Source of the DNA: Pegea sp. RAD2-039
Lineage: Eukaryota; Chordata; Thaliacea; Salpida; Salpidae
Direction of reading: 5' to 3'
NCBI GenBank assembly: GCA_034620365.1
Contig: JAQGEQ010000306.1
Location: 1 to 64,000, forward strand
DNA: 64,000 bases
Shown here: positions 60,954 to 64,000 of the stretch, piece after piece
Position numbering within the stretch: position 1 is the stretch's first letter
Layout: each line of letters opens with the position of its first letter
Program-made: the position numbers and the translations under genes
The notes under the pieces: generated by a model
What the model was told of the DNA's origin: nothing
Databases searched by the model: none
What the model saw: the letters and a program-made list of their open reading frames with translations, nothing else

Positions 60954-61355
60954 TCATCGATCTTTCAAATCTTCTTCTTTAAAAAGCTTTTTGCCTCTTA
61001 ATCTCGATAATCTTAAAAAAAATAAATAAATTTTTCAAAATCAAAAACAAGCTTCGAGATTTACGAGATTTTGAAGACTCTATTTGTTTGATCCGATCCC
61101 TAAAGACTCTAAGATCTTCATCACTTCTTTTTCTTCTACGAAGCAAGATTCGAGCTAATGCGACTCCGCCTCTAATCTTTAACAAAATACTAAATTTATT
61201 AATTTAAATTAAAAATAAAATACCAAAGCGCCAAAAATGTCGTCTTCGTTCAAATTCATCATTATGACGTCATCTTGATCTTCAAAAACGTCATCTTGAG
61301 ATGCAGATGATAAAAGAATAAGCGAAGCTGTTAACAGAAAAGTAAGTTTCTTCAT
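60954..61355 (-). CDS. Secreted acidic/basic peptide precursor (paralogue)
   Basis: Exon 1 (61355-61224, 44 codons) encodes a signal peptide (MKKLTFLLTASLILLSSAS) and an acidic segment with repeated Asp-Asp. Exon 2 (61176-61049, acceptor GTTAAAG) encodes a basic segment IRGGVALARILLRRRKR and further Arg/Lys-rich sequence. A third exon (61011-60954) gives LSRLRGKKLFKEEDLKDR and a stop, total 105 aa. If the last intron is not spliced the product ends differently, with a stop at about 60979. Exon 1 is homologous to that of the 58.8-kb pseudogene and similar in plan to the 32.8-kb gene. Likely a processed cationic secreted peptide; role inferred only. Confidence 0.6.
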
Positions 61356-61359
61356 CTTT

Positions 61360-62690
61360 TATGTTTTGGAGTTTTTTTTTTTCAAAAAATTTTTACTTTT
61401 TAAAGCTTTTGATGAATCAACGGAAATCAGTTTTTCAATTCTTCAAATAAAAATTCCAAAATAACCTCAAAGTAACAATTGGTGTTTCAAAACAACAATT
61501 GTTGAAATATTTCAAACGTTTACACATAAAAAACAAATATTCTAAAAGATTAAAGAGAAGATACGTGTTTATCAAGTCTTAAAAAGATCTGAAGATAAAC
61601 TATTGAAACTATTGATGCTTTTCAAGATACTATTTTCTTTTAAGAAAGTTTTCTTTCAATTTTTTTATACAAAAAATTGTGATTCAAATTCGTGTTTAAA
61701 TAAATTTGGAAACATTAAAAAAGAATTTAAAAATAGAAATGTATGGAAAAATTTTTCATTTTAATGTTTAGAAACTTTTTAATAATAATAACTTAAATCA
61801 TTTTTAAGAAATAACTTCTTTTGATAAAATATTAGAAGATAATATTTCAAACTTTTATATCTAAATATTCACATTTTTAAAATTAGAATTTTGTTTATTA
61901 ATAAATTTATTTGATTTGTCTGCAACTTTTGTAATATAATTTAGGATATAAGTAGATTTGATCATTAATGTTGACAAAATTTCCTTTTTTTTATAAATAT
62001 TTGGGAAATTGTGAAACTTTTAATAATTTAAATATCAGATTTATATTTTTTATTTCAAAGTTCCTGCTTTATAATAAAAATATTTATATTTTTCAAAACA
62101 ATTTATATTTTGTACTTTTAGTTATTTTCACCTGAATTAAAACTAAACAATTTTTAAATTTAAGTTTATATGAATTTAAGTAAGAATGAATAAATAAGAG
62201 AAATAGTTGAAGCTATAAAATAATAATTCGTTAAATATTATTCACTAATAACTCTTCCTCGTCAACAGTTTTTTTCAAGATACAAAATTATAAATGATTT
62301 TTAACTTATTTATTTGAAAATCGAAATAATTCTTGACTGAAATATTTTTAATGAAAATAATTAATTCTTAAATTTTCTAAACTTTTTGAACCAATTAGAT
62401 GATAAATTTACAAAAATATTTTTAAATTAAATCAAAACTTTTATAGAATTTTAATAAAAAATAATTATTTAATTTCAATTTAAGTTAAAACTTAATTTAA
62501 ATAGCAAGTAAAATTATTCTTGAAAAAGTTTGAAATTATTTCTAGTATATTCATCAAAAACTAAATACTTTAAAGATTATTTATTACTTTAACAAGTTTC
62601 AATTTATGTTTTAAAATATTTATTTTAATTCAAATCCTTGTTAGTTAGATTAATTGCAAAGATTCATTTTTAATTTTAAAAATCGCTGAT
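61360..62690. other. AT-rich intergenic
   Basis: No gene recognised. The part next to 61355 should hold the promoter of the peptide gene. Confidence 0.45.
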
Positions 62691-62714
62691 GTCTTTGCTA
62701 GCAAGGTATCTTTG

Positions 62715-62825
62715 AAATTTAAACCAAATTTACAGCTGCTTAAGCTGGAACCGGAACTCACGCGTCGTAATCGAATGAGATACCCGCTTCATCACACAGA
62801 AGGTCCTGAAGAAACTAGTTTATAA
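62715..62825 (-). mobile_element. Possible tRNA-like SINE remnant
   Basis: The minus strand contains 'gatgaagcgggtatctcatt', then 'cgattacgacgcgtgagttc' and 'cggttccagc', an A-box/anticodon/B-box-like order with unusually high GC. Acceptor stem pairing is not convincing, so it is not a functional tRNA. The D-arm-like 'gaagcgg.ta' resembles the head of the 31.2-kb SINE. Confidence 0.45.
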
Positions 62826-62829
62826 TCTA

Positions 62830-63370
62830 ATCACTACATCTTTTTAAATTACAAAATTTACAGCTGTTTAATTAATATATTTCTCAACTAAAACAACTAA
62901 AGTTAAAAAGTTCTAAATTCTTTAAAACTCTTTTAGAAATAGATGAATATTGACATAATTAATAAAAAGTTTTTAGTTTGTTAGTGCTTCATGTATAAAA
63001 TAAATTCTAAATATTTAAAGACTTTTTCATATTGATAAATATTAGTAATCTTGAATCATTTTCAGGACTTAACTTGATAAAATATTATTAGATATCAAAC
63101 TCATATATCAAAGTTATTTCTTTATAAAATTTATTTAATCTAAAAATATTTTTAACTAAAATTTTTTAATTATTAGAAAATTGGTTACTTTTAAAGAAAT
63201 AGAATTAGTTACATGATTAGAAAACGATAATCACAAATTTTTGTTAAATTTCTTTTAATTGAATAAAATATCTTCAAAAGTGACTCTGTGTTGATATTAG
63301 TTTATTAAAAGTATGTTTTGGTATCATAAAATCTGAGGGTTATTTATTTATATTTATTTATTTAAGATAT
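62830..63370. other. AT-rich intergenic
   Basis: Nothing recognised. Confidence 0.45.
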
Positions 63371-63374
63371 TTAT

Positions 63375-64000
63375 TTAACAGTGAATAATTACATAGAATG
63401 CTACTATATATATAATAATATAATAATATATTATATGATAATGAGATAATAATAATATTGTATAATTAATAATATGAAAAGAGAAAAAATTACTAATCTC
63501 GTAAATGTTGCCTGAACAGATTCGATTTTTTTTGATATCACTAACTTGATATGGCATCCATGCACTAACATTGTATTCAAGAATTAGACGTACAATTTGA
63601 AAAGATTGATAAAAAAGCATGGGTTTTTAGAATTAAAGGTTTTTATGATTAGGAAGACAAGGTTGGCTGATTTTCTAAAGATTTTGGAAACATAATTATG
63701 CCATTTAAAGTCAGATAATAGAGTAAGGCCAAGGTCTAGGACCGAAGATATTCGTTGAATAATAAATCTATTGATGGAGTATTGGTTCAAGAAACTTACA
63801 GCTGGTTTACGAGAAAAAGTTATAAGTTCAGACTTTGTGTACTGGATTCTGAGCTGCCAATTTGTTGACCAGTTTTCTACAGTGTGTAGTGCAGTTTGAA
63901 GTTTTGAAGGATTACAAGATAATAGCTTGATATCATTTGTATACACAAACACACTGACATCATCTACTGCTACTAATCTTCTGATGAGGTCTTCAGTGAA
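63375..64000 (-). mobile_element. CR1-like LINE RT C-terminal fragment, continues past window
   Basis: Minus strand, from the right edge: DLIRRLVAVDDVSVFVYTND (RT box with YTND instead of YADD), then LQTALHTVENWSTNWQLRI, FKWHNYVSKIFRKSANLVFL and LILEYNVSAWMPYQVSDIKK. It decays into AT sequence near 63480, where the 57.4-kb copy continues. The mutated catalytic box and frame breaks indicate a dead copy. Confidence 0.88.

Noticed and set aside
62715..62825. Functional tRNA-Arg gene
   Set aside because: A/B-box-like blocks are present but acceptor and T stems do not pair convincingly; kept only as a SINE-like remnant.

Overview
This is nuclear DNA of an animal with a very AT-rich genome. It is not prokaryotic: genes are split by short GT-AG introns, one Pol III tRNA gene is present, and minisatellites, tRNA-derived SINEs and fragments of a CR1/Jockey-like LINE fill the spaces. 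Reconstructed genes include clear animal orthologues: KRR1, TEX9, an EPHX4/ABHD7-type epoxide hydrolase and a piece of valyl-tRNA synthetase. TEX9 normally accompanies ciliated or flagellated cells, which argues against a nematode. I cannot place the lineage more closely.

Layout. 1-1.4 kb: 3' part of an atypical Ras-like GTPase (-). 2.7 kb: tRNA-Lys(CTT). 2.95-7.3 kb: a block of repeats whose inverted, rearranged copy lies at 22.2-24.8 kb; the left copy carries an extra SINE and a 30-bp minisatellite, and contains a small transmembrane adaptor-like gene (6.17 kb). 9.4-12.1 kb: seven-exon epoxide hydrolase (-) with a 5'-truncated LINE in an intron. 13.8-14.9 kb: single-exon TEX9 (-). 17.1-21.5 kb: eight-exon KRR1 (-), with two tandem arrays in its introns. 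26.6-27.1 kb: orphan C-terminal exons of valyl-tRNA synthetase. 27.9-29.5 kb: 18-bp minisatellite. 30.7-31.1 kb: a membrane-protein exon (-), followed by a SINE whose 3' end matches the LINE 3' end. 32.8 kb: a secreted acidic/basic peptide precursor, with paralogues at 58.8 kb (broken) and 61.1 kb.

34.5-57.9 kb is a mosaic of large inverted duplications. Its left border is a chimeric gene: promoter and exon 1 of the epoxide hydrolase fused in frame to five C2H2 zinc fingers. Two nested palindromes follow (arms 35.7-38.6/44.0-46.7 kb and 37.6-43.4/51.3-57.1 kb). Each arm of the larger palindrome carries a divergent pair of small spliced genes whose C-terminus looks like an HP1 chromoshadow domain, giving four intact copies plus one decayed copy. 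The arms also carry LINE fragments, a tRNA-Val-like SINE and part of a 1.1-kb terminal-inverted-repeat element. A second zinc-finger gene lies at the centre of the larger palindrome. I regard this zinc-finger/HP1-like ampliconic block as the most novel part of the window.

Exon boundaries were derived by hand from splice signals, reading phase and protein similarity recalled from memory. No alignment or database search was run. Repeat boundaries are accurate to roughly 10-30 bases.
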